Source of the DNA: DAHUYF01 sp035509275
GTDB taxonomy: Bacteria; Pseudomonadota; Alphaproteobacteria; ATCC43930; CGMCC-115725
Assembly: GCA_035509275.1 (NCBI GenBank)
Contig: DATJLU010000020.1
Span: 9,331-73,330, forward strand
DNA: 64,000 nucleotides
Reading direction: 5' to 3'
This document shows positions 52,710-60,682 of this stretch, in pieces. Every line of letters begins with the position of its first letter. Positions within the stretch are counted from its first letter, which is position 1. The translations under genes were made by a program, and so were the position numbers. Below the pieces are notes generated by a model that worked only from the letters and a program-made list of their open reading frames with translations, was not told the DNA's origin and made no database searches.

Positions 52710-53846
52710 ATGAACGCCTGCGCGCGGAACCCCGGGATGAACGATGACATGAGGCCGGACGGCGCCGCTTCTGCGGCCGAGGATGCGGCAGAGGACCGGC
52801 TCGTGCCGCCGCTTCCCGGCATGCGGTCGATCATGCTCACCGGCATCTTCGTGCTGCTGGTGCTCTACGCGCTCTACGTCACCGCCGAGATCGCCATCCC
52901 GCTGATCTTCGCCCTGCTGCTGAATTTGCTGCTGCAGCCCGGGATGCGGCTGCTCGCCAAGCTGCGCCTGCCGCAGGCGCTGTCGGCGCTGCTGCTGATC
53001 GCGCTGCTCTTCGGTCTCGTCGGCGCGGGCGGCTATATGCTGGCGGGGCCGGCGGCGAGCTGGGCGCACAAGGCGCCGCAGAGCCTGCCGCGGCTCGAGC
53101 AGCGCTTGAGCCTGTTGAAGCAGCCGATCGACCGGCTGCGGCAGTCGATGCAGCAGGTGGAGCAGCTCGCGCAAGCGCCGGGCGCACCGCCGGCGGTGAC
53201 GCTGCAAGGGCCGAGCCTCGCCGATTATCTCTTTTCCGGCACGCGCCGGCTGCTCAGCGGCATGGGCATCACCGTGCTGCTGCTGTTCTTCCTGCTCGCG
53301 TCGGGCGATCTTTTCATGCGCCGGCTGGTCGAGATCCTGCCGAGCTTCCGCGACAAGAAGCAGGCGGTGGCGATCTCGCACGAGGTCGAGAGCAACATCT
53401 CGGGCTATCTCGTCACCATCACCATCATGAATCTCCTGGTCGGCACCGCGGTGACGCTGTCGATGTGGGCGATCGGCCTTCCCGATCCGCTGCTGTGGGG
53501 CGCGCTCGCCTTCGTGCTCAACTATGTGCTGATCCTCGGGCCGCTCAGCGGCATCTGCCTGTTCTTCCTCGTCGGTCTGCTCACCTTCGACACGTTGTGG
53601 CAGGCGCTGCTGCCGCCGGCGGCCTATCTCGCGATTCATCTCATCGAGGGCGAATGGGTGACGCCGATGCTGGTGGCGCGCCGCTTCACCTTGAATCCCG
53701 TGCTGGTGATCGGCTCGCTGATCTTCTGGGATTGGATGTGGGGCATTCCCGGCGCCCTCCTCGCCGTCCCCATGCTGGCGGTGGTCAAGATCGTCTGCGA
53801 CCGCGTCGGGCCGCTGGCGCCGATCGGGCATTTCATCGGCGCCTAG
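52710..53846 (+). CDS. AI-2E family (PerM-like) transporter
   Basis: The 378-residue membrane protein has about seven or eight helices. Helices at residues 45-65 and 70-110 are followed by a periplasmic or cytoplasmic region (about 115-175). A hydrophobic block follows, with LLLFFLLASGDLFMRRLVEILPSFRDKKQAV near 185-215. The family signature ISGYLVTITIMNLLVGTAVTLSMWAIGLPDPLLWGALAFVLNYVLILGP is intact. Members export autoinducer-2, or in other cases move sodium or lithium, so substrate is open. The start could be 52710 or the ATG at 52737, and neither has a strong site. Confidence 0.85.
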   Translation: MNACARNPGMNDDMRPDGAASAAEDAAEDRLVPPLPGMRSIMLTGIFVLLVLYALYVTAEIAIPLIFALLLNLLLQPGMRLLAKLRLPQALSALLLIALLFGLVGAGGYMLAGPAASWAHKAPQSLPRLEQRLSLLKQPIDRLRQSMQQVEQLAQAPGAPPAVTLQGPSLADYLFSGTRRLLSGMGITVLLLFFLLASGDLFMRRLVEILPSFRDKKQAVAISHEVESNISGYLVTITIMNLLVGTAVTLSMWAIGLPDPLLWGALAFVLNYVLILGPLSGICLFFLVGLLTFDTLWQALLPPAAYLAIHLIEGEWVTPMLVARRFTLNPVLVIGSLIFWDWMWGIPGALLAVPMLAVVKIVCDRVGPLAPIGHFIGA

Positions 53847-54175
53847 GGTCAGCGCCTAGCCCATCGCGAGCGCGGGCGTCGCGGCTGCGACCGGCGCGTC
53901 CAGCGGAATCCCGCCACACTTGTAACTCTCGCACCGCTGATGTTCGGCCTTATCTCAGGGCCGCAGACGCGTGCGTCTGAATGAGAGAAGGACGATGTCA
54001 TGGCTGGAGCCGTGGTGACAGTGCTTGGGCCCGGCGCAGCCCGCGCGAGGAACACGGCTGTTCCTAATTGCGCATGGCGCGGGGCGGTTGTTAGCGTCCG
54101 GCAGCGCCGGGTCAAGCAAATGCGTGAGCAGCCAGTGCCGTTGTCTCACGGAACCGCGCGGGAGGCGTCGTCATC
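53847..54175. other. Intergenic region before the HxlR gene, 329 bases
   Basis: The segment contains no gene I can support. At 53964-53979 is a perfect dyad CAGACGC-GT-GCGTCTG, a size suited to a dimeric regulator, possibly the HxlR protein encoded downstream. A seven-codon frame MSWLEPW lies at 53995-54018 after GAGAAGGA and might be a leader peptide, but this is too short to trust. No terminator after the AI-2E gene was found. Confidence 0.5.
53964..53979. promoter_or_regulatory. Possible operator dyad upstream of the HxlR gene
   Basis: The sixteen-base sequence CAGACGCGTGCGTCTG is a perfect inverted repeat with seven-base arms and a two-base centre. It lies 197 bases before the HxlR start. 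It does not look like a terminator because no T run follows. Symmetric operators of this size suit dimeric winged-helix regulators. The link is inference. Confidence 0.4.
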
Positions 54176-54520
54176 GTGAAGACGGCACAAGCAGCGAAAC
54201 GGCCAAATCCGATCCATATCGGCCGATGGACGCCGAAGATTCTGTTTGCGCTCAAGCAGCGTCCGCATCGGCACGGCCAGTTGCGCCGCCAGATCGGCGG
54301 CATCTCGCAGCGCATGCTCACGCGAACTTTGCGCCATCTCGAATCCAGCGGATTGATCGCCAGGCGGGTGAAGCCATCGAACGTGATCGCGGTCGAGTAC
54401 ACCTTGACGCGGCTGGGACGGACCCTCGTCGCCCCGCTCGAGGGCCTCTGCCGCTGGGCCAAGCATCACCTCAAAGAGGTCACCGGAGAAATCCGCCGTC
54501 CCGTGACCAAAGAGCCCTGA
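54176..54520 (+). CDS. HxlR-family winged-helix transcriptional regulator
   Basis: The 114-residue protein starts at a GTG following GGGAGGCG. The pattern IGRWTPKILFALKQRPHRHGQLRRQIGGISQRMLTRTLRHLESSGLIARRVKPSN is a full HxlR DNA-binding domain, with helix-turn-helix near residues 35-58 and the wing at 65-75. It lacks the usual cysteine near the N terminus that some HxlR proteins use for redox sensing. The family usually controls adjacent detoxification genes. Here the DUF899 gene is 43 bases downstream on the same strand. Confidence 0.88.
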   Translation: MKTAQAAKRPNPIHIGRWTPKILFALKQRPHRHGQLRRQIGGISQRMLTRTLRHLESSGLIARRVKPSNVIAVEYTLTRLGRTLVAPLEGLCRWAKHHLKEVTGEIRRPVTKEP

Positions 54521-54563
54521 GCGGACGCTTCAGAGCAACCGGCGGACGGAACAGGAGAACCAC

Positions 54564-55328
54564 ATGGGCAGGAACGACATGAACGCACCTCCGATCGTGG
54601 CGACGCAGGAGTGGGAGGCCGCGCGCGAGCGGCTCCTGGTGAAAGAGAAAGCCTTGACGCGCGCGCGTGATGCGCTTGCCGCCGAGCGTCGACGGATGCC
54701 GTGGATGGCGGTGGAGAAGAAGTACGAATTCGCGGGGCCGAACGGCAAGGTGAGCCTGCTCGACCTGTTCGAGGGCCGCCGGCAGCTGATCCTTTATCGC
54801 GCCTTCTTCGAGCCCGGCGTGTTCGGCTGGCCCGAGCATGCCTGCCGCGGCTGCTCGCTCGGCGCCGATCAGGTCGGCCACCTCGCGCATCTGAACGCCC
54901 GCGACACCACCCTCGCCTATGCCTCGCGCGCGCCGCAGGCAGAGATCGCGCGCGTGAAGGCGCGGATGGGCTGGGAGATGCCGTGGTACACGATCACCGA
55001 TAGCTTCGACGCCGATTTCGGCGTCGACCAATGGCACGGCCACAATGTGTTCTTCCGCGACGGCGAGCGCGTGTTCCGCACCTACTTCATCAACAGCCGC
55101 GGCGACGAGGCGATGGGGACCGTCTGGAGCTACCTCGACATCACGCCGCTCGGCCGTCAGGAGACTTGGGAGGATTCGCCGGAGGGTTACCCCCAGACCC
55201 CACCCTATAAATGGTGGAACTGGCACGACACCTACAACGCCGCGGCCGCGCCCGACCCGAAATGGGTGGACATCATCACCGACCCTCAAGAAGCCGCCCG
55301 AAAGCGCGCGGCAGAGGAGAAAGCCTGA
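54564..55328 (+). CDS. DUF899 thioredoxin-like protein
   Basis: The 254-residue protein of the DUF899 family has a thioredoxin-type fold. Residues about 14-50 form a helical N-terminal part (EWEAARERLLVKEKALTRARDALAAERRRMPW, with VEKKYEFAGPNGKVSLLDLF). A CXXC-like pair is present in HACRGCS near residue 97. Later aromatic-rich motifs (GHNVFFRDGERVFRTYFINSRGDEAMG, WSYLDITPLGRQETWEDSPEGYPQTPPYKWWNWHD) are diagnostic. The function is unknown, and the cysteines suggest disulphide chemistry. Two possible starts (54564 and 54579) differ by five codons. Pairing with an HxlR regulator is common. Confidence 0.86.
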   Translation: MGRNDMNAPPIVATQEWEAARERLLVKEKALTRARDALAAERRRMPWMAVEKKYEFAGPNGKVSLLDLFEGRRQLILYRAFFEPGVFGWPEHACRGCSLGADQVGHLAHLNARDTTLAYASRAPQAEIARVKARMGWEMPWYTITDSFDADFGVDQWHGHNVFFRDGERVFRTYFINSRGDEAMGTVWSYLDITPLGRQETWEDSPEGYPQTPPYKWWNWHDTYNAAAAPDPKWVDIITDPQEAARKRAAEEKA

Positions 55329-55453
55329 CCGGGTCCAGGCCGCCGCGCGCGGCCGCGGGACCAATCCGGGCGCGGCGTCTCGCGCCGCGGTAGCGCTGCG
55401 CGCCGCGGCATGGCACACTGCCGGCGATAAGTCGATAAAAGCCGGAGGAACGC

Positions 55454-56638
55454 ATGAAGGCATTCTGGCGCCTGGCGCTCGCCGCCGCCGTGGCAGCGCC
55501 CGTCCTGAGTTTTGCCGCCCGCGCCCAGGCGCAGCTCATCATCATCGGCGATGACGAGAAGCAGGGCTTCGAGAACGGCAAGCCGGTGATGCATCCGCCG
55601 GGCAAAGACGCGGTCCTGATCGTCGATATCAGCAACCGCACCAAGCCGAAGATCGTCGCCAGCCTGCCGCTGATGAACACGGTGGTGGGACCACCGGTCA
55701 ATCTCGCCATCACCCCGGACCAGAAGCTGGCGCTGGTGGCCAATTCGCTCGATTGGGTCAAGGACGGCGACAGCTGGAAAGGCGCGCCCGATAACAAGCT
55801 CTATGTCATCGATCTCACCGCGTCGCCGCCGAAGCAGATCGCCACCCTCGAGATCGGCAAGCAGCCCTCGGGCATGGCGATCAACCGCGCCGGCACGCTG
55901 GCGCTCGTCGCCAACCGCGCCGATGACACGGTGAGCGTGCTCAGCATCGACGGCAAAGAGGTGAAGCTCGTCGACAACGTCTCGGTAAGCAGCGGCGGTC
56001 CGACGAAAGAGCAGCCCTCGTCGGTCGCCTTCACCCCCGACGGCAAGCGCGCGCTCGTCACCAAATTCGCCGGCAACAAAGTGGCGCTGCTCACCATCGA
56101 CGGGCAGAAGGTGACCTATACCAAATACGACATGGCCACCGGCCTCTGGCCCTACAACGTGGCCATCACCCCGAACGGCGCCCTCGCCATCGTCGGCAAT
56201 AATGGCGGCGCCGGCTCATCGGATGGGCAAATCGACACGGCGGCGATCATCAACATGCAGCTCGACCCGCCGCGGGTCGTCGACCAGGTGGTGGTCGGCG
56301 ACGGGCCCGAAGGTCTCGCCATCAGCCCGACCGGCGGTTTTGCCGTCGAGCAGATCTTGAACGGCGCCAATCTCTCGCATGACAAGTTCTACTATCACCC
56401 GCACTCCTACATCTCGCTGCTCAAGATCGACGGCAAGAAGGTGCGCAAGGTGTCGGAGACCCCTGTCGGCGGCTTGGCCGAGGGCATCGTCTTCAGCCCC
56501 GACGGGCAGTACGTCTATGCCGGAAACTTCATGGATGCCGACATGACGATCCTCAAGCTTGAAGGCAACCGCCTGGTCAAGGTCGGCACGATGAAGCTGC
56601 CCGGCCATCCCGCGTCGATGCGCGGCGGGCCGAGTTGA
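55454..56638 (+). CDS. Secreted YVTN/lactonase-like beta-propeller protein
   Basis: The 394-residue protein has a signal peptide (residues 1-25, ending ARAQA) and then repeated blades. Each blade contains a stretch like NLAITPDQKLALVANSLDWV, GMAINRAGTLALVANRADDTVSVLSIDG, SVAFTPDGKRALVTKFAGNKVALLTIDG and VAITPNGALAIVGNNGG, the YVTN-type propeller unit. About six or seven blades fit the length. Family members include quinohemoprotein accessory and lactonase-like proteins, but no catalytic site is evident. It may be a periplasmic binding or scaffold protein. A GGAGG site precedes the ATG. Confidence 0.85.
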   Translation: MKAFWRLALAAAVAAPVLSFAARAQAQLIIIGDDEKQGFENGKPVMHPPGKDAVLIVDISNRTKPKIVASLPLMNTVVGPPVNLAITPDQKLALVANSLDWVKDGDSWKGAPDNKLYVIDLTASPPKQIATLEIGKQPSGMAINRAGTLALVANRADDTVSVLSIDGKEVKLVDNVSVSSGGPTKEQPSSVAFTPDGKRALVTKFAGNKVALLTIDGQKVTYTKYDMATGLWPYNVAITPNGALAIVGNNGGAGSSDGQIDTAAIINMQLDPPRVVDQVVVGDGPEGLAISPTGGFAVEQILNGANLSHDKFYYHPHSYISLLKIDGKKVRKVSETPVGGLAEGIVFSPDGQYVYAGNFMDADMTILKLEGNRLVKVGTMKLPGHPASMRGGPS

Positions 56639-56697
56639 GCGATCGGGGATGCGGAGGATGGAACGCGCCACCCCTATGGCGGCGGCCCCATCCGCGC

Positions 56698-57114
56698 TTA
56701 GCGCAACTCGGCTTCGCGGTTGCCGAGTTTGGCGATGAGCCGCAGGATGTCGGCCTGCAGCTGCGGATCCTTGATGCCGTAATAGCCGCGGATCAGCGAC
56801 ATGATCTCGCGCCGGTCAAAGGTCTCGCTCACCTCGGGCGCGGCTTCTTGCGCCAGGTTCTTGGCCACCAGACCGTCGGGGTAGCCCTCGAAGAAGAACG
56901 CCGGCGAAACCTGCAGCACCTGCGCCACGTCGTAGAGCCGGCTCGCCGAGATGCGGATATCGCCGGACTCGTATTTCTGGACGGCCTGGAAGGAGACGCC
57001 GATTTTGCTGGCAAGCGCCCCCTGGCTCAGGCCGAGCTGGATGCGGCGCAGCCGCATGCGCCCCCCGACATAGATGTCGATCGGATGCGGTGCGTTGTCT
57101 TTTTGTGACATCAT
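56698..57114 (-). CDS. XRE-family transcriptional regulator
   Basis: The 138-residue protein starts at the first of two ATG codons (57114). A start at 57300 would cross the repeat-containing leader. The helix-turn-helix lies in RMRLRRIQLGLSQGALASKIGVSFQAVQKYESGDIRISASRLYDVAQVL (residues about 19-68), the classical Cro/CI-like form. The C-terminal part is acidic and helical, ending PQLQADILRLIAKLGNREAELR. This pattern is widespread among alphaproteobacterial XRE regulators. It is divergent from the alcohol dehydrogenase gene across a 440-base gap, so it may control it. Confidence 0.9.
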   Translation of the reverse strand: MMSQKDNAPHPIDIYVGGRMRLRRIQLGLSQGALASKIGVSFQAVQKYESGDIRISASRLYDVAQVLQVSPAFFFEGYPDGLVAKNLAQEAAPEVSETFDRREIMSLIRGYYGIKDPQLQADILRLIAKLGNREAELR

Positions 57115-57554
57115 GGGCTGTTTTTGCAACCTGCGGTTTCGTGGGCGTAGCTGCGGTCCCCCTCTCGATCCCCCCGCTACGTCGGGGATCGACCCGTCTT
57201 GAAGAACCCGCTTGCGTGCTCCTGTTGCACGGGCTGCCAGAAAAACGCGGGAAAGCGCTCGGCGGCCGCCCCTGGAATGGCGGTTTGGGCCAGCCCTCAT
57301 GACGAGGCTCGGCTGGAAACCACCCCTAATTGCATCCTACCGGAAGCCGGGATGATCGCAAACAGTTTATCAGCCTGTGAGGGATCGACTCAAGGATCGC
57401 CCGCCCAGAACCTAATAAATTGATTTCATTTGATTAAACCGCAAGACTTCTCGCCCTTGTAGTCATGACAGTTTGTCGCTCTCTCGCCATTTCTGCAATC
57501 CAGCCTTGCGTTGGCATCAGGGCAGGTCGCGAGCACCCCGGCGCAAGATAGCGC
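57115..57554. other. Divergent intergenic region, 440 bases
   Basis: The segment lies between the XRE regulator and the alcohol dehydrogenase, which are transcribed away from each other. It contains an eight-base-pair dyad at 57166-57191 and an AT-rich patch at 57410-57440 (AATAAATTGATTTCATTTGATTAA), which is the likely promoter area. No supported gene is present, and frames of 60-75 codons here look accidental. Regulation by the neighbouring XRE protein is plausible. Confidence 0.5.
57166..57191. repeat. Imperfect hairpin (CGATCCCC / GGGGATCG)
   Basis: CGATCCCC at 57166-57173 pairs with GGGGATCG at 57184-57191 around a ten-base loop. It sits 52 bases upstream of the XRE start, inside its leader. 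It resembles dispersed intergenic palindromes. No T run follows on either strand, so intrinsic termination is unlikely. Confidence 0.5.
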
Positions 57555-58541
57555 ATGCGTGCGATGCTGTTCGAAGGCACCGGCAAGCCGCTCCGCCCCG
57601 AGGGCGAGGCGGAAACGCCGACGCCGGGACCGGGCCAGGTGGCGATCCGGATTGGCGCCTGCGGCGTCTGCCGCACCGATCTTCACATCGTCGATGGCGA
57701 GCTCGATCGGCCGAAGCTGCCGCTGATCCCCGGGCATGAGATCGTCGGCACGGTCGACCAGCTCGGCGCCGGGGTCAGCCGCCTCAAGCCCGGCGATCGT
57801 GTCGGCGTGCCCTGGCTCGGCTGGACCTGCGGGCATTGCGCTTATTGCCGGTCGGGCCGCGAGAATCTCTGTGAGACGGCGCGCTTCACCGGATATCAGA
57901 TCGATGGCGGCTATGCCGAGCGTGCGGTCGCCGATGCACGCTTCTGCTTCCCGATCCCCGCGGGATATGACGATGTCGCGGCAGCGCCGCTGCTCTGTGC
58001 CGGGCTGATCGGCTATCGCGCGTGGCGGCTGGCCGGCGACGCCGAGCGCCTCGGCCTCTACGGCTTCGGCGCCGCCGCGCATATCGCCATCCAAGTAGCG
58101 CGCCATCGCGGCCAGAAGGTTTACGCCTTCACCAAGCCGGGCGATACCGCCGGCCAGGATTTCGCGCGCGGCCTCGGCGCGGTTTGGGCGGGCGGCTCGG
58201 ACCAGCGACCGCCCGAACCGCTCGATGCCGCGCTGATCTTCGCGCCGGTGGGCGCGCTCGTCCCGGCGGCGCTGGCGGCGACGGCAAAGGGCGGGACCGT
58301 GGTCTGCGCCGGCATCCATATGAGCGATATCCCGAGCTTCCCCTATCACCTGCTGTGGCAGGAGCGCGTCATCCGCTCGGTCGCGAATTTGACGCGGGCC
58401 GATGGCGAGGCGTTTCTGGCGCTCGCGCCCCAAGTGCCGGTACGCACCACGACGCAGGCCTTCCCGCTCGCTGAGGCCAATGAGGCGCTGCGCCGGCTGC
58501 GGACCGGCGCGATCGAAGGCGCCGCGGTGCTGGTGCCTTAG
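57555..58541 (+). CDS. Zinc-dependent alcohol dehydrogenase (MDR family)
   Basis: The 328-residue protein is a medium-chain alcohol dehydrogenase. The catalytic zinc ligands are in CGVCRTDLH (cysteine near residue 34) and PGHEIVG (about 62). The structural zinc cysteines appear in CGHCAYCRSGRENLC (about 95-109), followed by the third catalytic zinc ligand in LLCAGLIGYRAW. The nucleotide-binding region reads GLYGFGAAAHIAIQVARHRGQKVYAFTK, where Ala-Ala-Ala replaces the usual GGLG ending. It is about 10 residues shorter than standard members. It should reduce aldehydes or oxidise primary alcohols. It converges with the FMN reductase gene, eight bases apart. Confidence 0.9.
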   Translation: MRAMLFEGTGKPLRPEGEAETPTPGPGQVAIRIGACGVCRTDLHIVDGELDRPKLPLIPGHEIVGTVDQLGAGVSRLKPGDRVGVPWLGWTCGHCAYCRSGRENLCETARFTGYQIDGGYAERAVADARFCFPIPAGYDDVAAAPLLCAGLIGYRAWRLAGDAERLGLYGFGAAAHIAIQVARHRGQKVYAFTKPGDTAGQDFARGLGAVWAGGSDQRPPEPLDAALIFAPVGALVPAALAATAKGGTVVCAGIHMSDIPSFPYHLLWQERVIRSVANLTRADGEAFLALAPQVPVRTTTQAFPLAEANEALRRLRTGAIEGAAVLVP

Positions 58542-58549
58542 GCGGACCC

Positions 58550-59116
58550 TCAACCCGGATTGAGGCGAAGCGTCCATTCGCGCAGGGAATTGAGCAGCTG
58601 CGCGATGAGATCGCGCGTCGGCTGGTCGGTCAGCGTGCCCTGAGCGTCGAAGCGGTTTCCGGCCTGGCCGATCATCACTTCCGGCTTGTTCACCGGGAAC
58701 ATGTCGAGGAAGACGAAGCATTGGCGCAGGTGATACTGCGCTCGGCCCGTGCCCAAGAGCCCCGGCGACGCCCCCATGATCGCCACCGGCTTGCCGATCA
58801 CCGGCGGATGCGGCGGGCGCGAAAGCCAGTCGATGACGTTCTTGAGCACCCCCGATATGGAATAGTTGTATTCCGGCGTGGCGAAGAGCAGCGCGTCGGC
58901 CGCTGCGACCCGGTCGCGCAAATGCTGCACCGCGGGCGGATATCCCGCCGCGCGCACATCGTCGTTGTAGAGCGGGATCTCGGCGATGTCGGCGATCTCC
59001 AGAGTCATGCCGTCGGGCACGACCTCGACCGCCGCACGCAGCGCCGCGGTATTGAACGAGCCCTTACGCAGACTGCCGGAGATTCCGAGCGTCTTCACCA
59101 CGCGCGACTGTGCCAT
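58550..59116 (-). CDS. NADPH-dependent FMN reductase
   Basis: The 188-residue flavodoxin-like reductase binds FMN through SGSLRKGSFNTA (residues about 13-24) and TPEYNYSISGVLKNVIDWLSRPP (about 80-102), the two family phosphate- and ring-contact motifs. It reduces FMN or quinones with NADPH. Similar proteins are often called chromate or azo reductases, but the true substrate is unknown. The residues IMGASPGLLGTGRAQYHLRQ form the dimer-contact helix. The gene is alone on the minus strand, 58 bases from glpD in the same orientation. Confidence 0.9.
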   Translation of the reverse strand: MAQSRVVKTLGISGSLRKGSFNTAALRAAVEVVPDGMTLEIADIAEIPLYNDDVRAAGYPPAVQHLRDRVAAADALLFATPEYNYSISGVLKNVIDWLSRPPHPPVIGKPVAIMGASPGLLGTGRAQYHLRQCFVFLDMFPVNKPEVMIGQAGNRFDAQGTLTDQPTRDLIAQLLNSLREWTLRLNPG

Positions 59117-59174
59117 GAGCTCCCCTCCTGCGGATGACGGCTTCGCTGCCCAATAGGACGCGGCGGCGCGATCG

Positions 59175-60677
59175 TCAACGCGCGAGATATTCTGCGAGCG
59201 CCGCTTGCGCCGGCGGCGGCAGAACCAGGCCGAGCTTGCTGCGTCGCCACAGAATGTCCTCTGCCGTCACCGCCCATTCCTCGGCGACGAGCCAATCGAC
59301 TTCGCTCTGGCTGAGCCCGGCGCCGAAATCCCGGCCGAGATCCTCCGCCCGGCGCGCTGCGCCGAGAAGCCGCAGCGCCTCGCTGCCATAGCTCCGCGCC
59401 AGCCGTGCGGCGCGCGCTTCGCCGAGCCAGGGCCGCTCCGCCAGCAGCGCCGCGGCGAGCGCAACGGCGCCGCCTTCCGGCAGATCGCCGCCGGGCAGCG
59501 GCGCGGCTGCCGTCCACGGGCCGCGCGCCCCCGGCAGGAAGCGCTGCAGCTTTTCGAGCGCGTGCTCGGCGAGGCGGCGATAGGTGGTGATCTTGCCGCC
59601 GAACACGGACAGCGCCGGCGGCCCCGCCGTATCGAGGTCGAGGAGATAGTCGCGCGTCACCGCCGCCGCGTTCCGCGCGCGATCGTCATGGAGCGGCCGG
59701 AGGCCGGCATAGCTCCAGACGACCGCGTCGGGGGTCACCGGCCGGGCGAGCCAGGAGGAGACGGCGTCGCAGAGATAGCGCGTCTCCGCCGCATCGATGG
59801 CGACCGGACCGGGATTGCCGGCGAAGGCGACGTCGGTGGTGCCGATGAGCGTGAAACGCTCGGCAAAGGGCAGCACGAAGACGACGCGGCGGTCGTCATT
59901 CTGCAGCAGATAGGCCTGATCGCCGGGATAGAGCCGGGGCACGACGATGTGGCTGCCCTTGACCAGCCGCAGCTCGGCATGCGCCGCGCCAATGCCGCAG
60001 CGATGCAGCACCTCGCCGACCCAGGGACCGGCGGCGTTGACCAGGATGGCGGCGGCAACCTCGCGCTCACCGCCCTCGGCCAGGCGAAAACGCGCCCGCC
60101 AGAGCCCCGCCTCGCGCCGCGCCTCGAGCAGCGCGGTGCGCGGCAGCACGACGGCGCCGCGTTGCGCCGCATCGCGCGCGTTCAGCACGACGAGCCGCGC
60201 ATCATCGACCCAGCAATCGGAATAGACGAAAGCGGTGTGCAGTCCGGCGCGCAATGGCGCGCCATAGGGATGGCTGGCGCAGTCGATCGTCTCGGTGCCG
60301 GGCAGCTCGCGCCGGCCGCCGATGTGATCGTAGAGAAAGAGTCCTGCGCGGATCATCCAGCGCGGCCGGAGCCGCGCATCATGCGGCAGCACGAAGCGCA
60401 TCGGCCGTACGATGTGGCGCGCGTTCCTGAGCAGCACCTCGCGCTCGCCCAGCGCTTCGCGCACCAGGCGGATCTCGCCATATTCGAGATAGCGCAAGCC
60501 GCCATGCACCAGCTTGCTCGAGGCCGAGGAGGTGGCGCCGGCGAGGTCGCCCTGCTCCAGCAGCAGCACCTTGAGCCCCCGCCCGGCCGCATCGCGCGCG
60601 ATGCCGGCGCCGTTGACGCCGCCGCCGATCACCAGCAGATCCACGGCCGTCGGGAGCGGATGCGGCGCGGACGGCAC
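59175..60677 (-). CDS. glpD: Glycerol-3-phosphate dehydrogenase (FAD, aerobic type)
   Basis: The 500-residue membrane-associated flavoprotein oxidises glycerol-3-phosphate to dihydroxyacetone phosphate and passes electrons to quinone. The start is a GTG (60677) five bases after the upstream hydrolase stop. The frame extends farther but that part is antisense or overlaps the neighbour. The dinucleotide fold is DLLVIGGGVNGAGIARDAAGRGLKVLLLEQGDLAGATSSASSKLVHGGLRYLEYGE (residues about 12-67), exactly the GlpD pattern. ILVNAAGPWVGEV and FTLIGTTDVAFAGNPG follow, then KITTYRRLAEHAL. The C-terminal cap is present. No glpR or glpF is adjacent. Confidence 0.93.
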   Translation of the reverse strand: MPSAPHPLPTAVDLLVIGGGVNGAGIARDAAGRGLKVLLLEQGDLAGATSSASSKLVHGGLRYLEYGEIRLVREALGEREVLLRNARHIVRPMRFVLPHDARLRPRWMIRAGLFLYDHIGGRRELPGTETIDCASHPYGAPLRAGLHTAFVYSDCWVDDARLVVLNARDAAQRGAVVLPRTALLEARREAGLWRARFRLAEGGEREVAAAILVNAAGPWVGEVLHRCGIGAAHAELRLVKGSHIVVPRLYPGDQAYLLQNDDRRVVFVLPFAERFTLIGTTDVAFAGNPGPVAIDAAETRYLCDAVSSWLARPVTPDAVVWSYAGLRPLHDDRARNAAAVTRDYLLDLDTAGPPALSVFGGKITTYRRLAEHALEKLQRFLPGARGPWTAAAPLPGGDLPEGGAVALAAALLAERPWLGEARAARLARSYGSEALRLLGAARRAEDLGRDFGAGLSQSEVDWLVAEEWAVTAEDILWRRSKLGLVLPPPAQAALAEYLAR

Positions 60678-60682
60678 GGCGC

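Noticed and set aside
53995..54018. Seven-codon MSWLEPW frame after GAGAAGGA as a possible leader peptide
   Set aside because: It is too short to distinguish from chance, and no attenuator hairpins or amino-acid biosynthesis genes follow.
53849..54115. 88-codon minus-strand frame in the gap before the HxlR gene
   Set aside because: It has no ribosome-binding site, an Arg/Ser-rich composition and no recognisable pattern.
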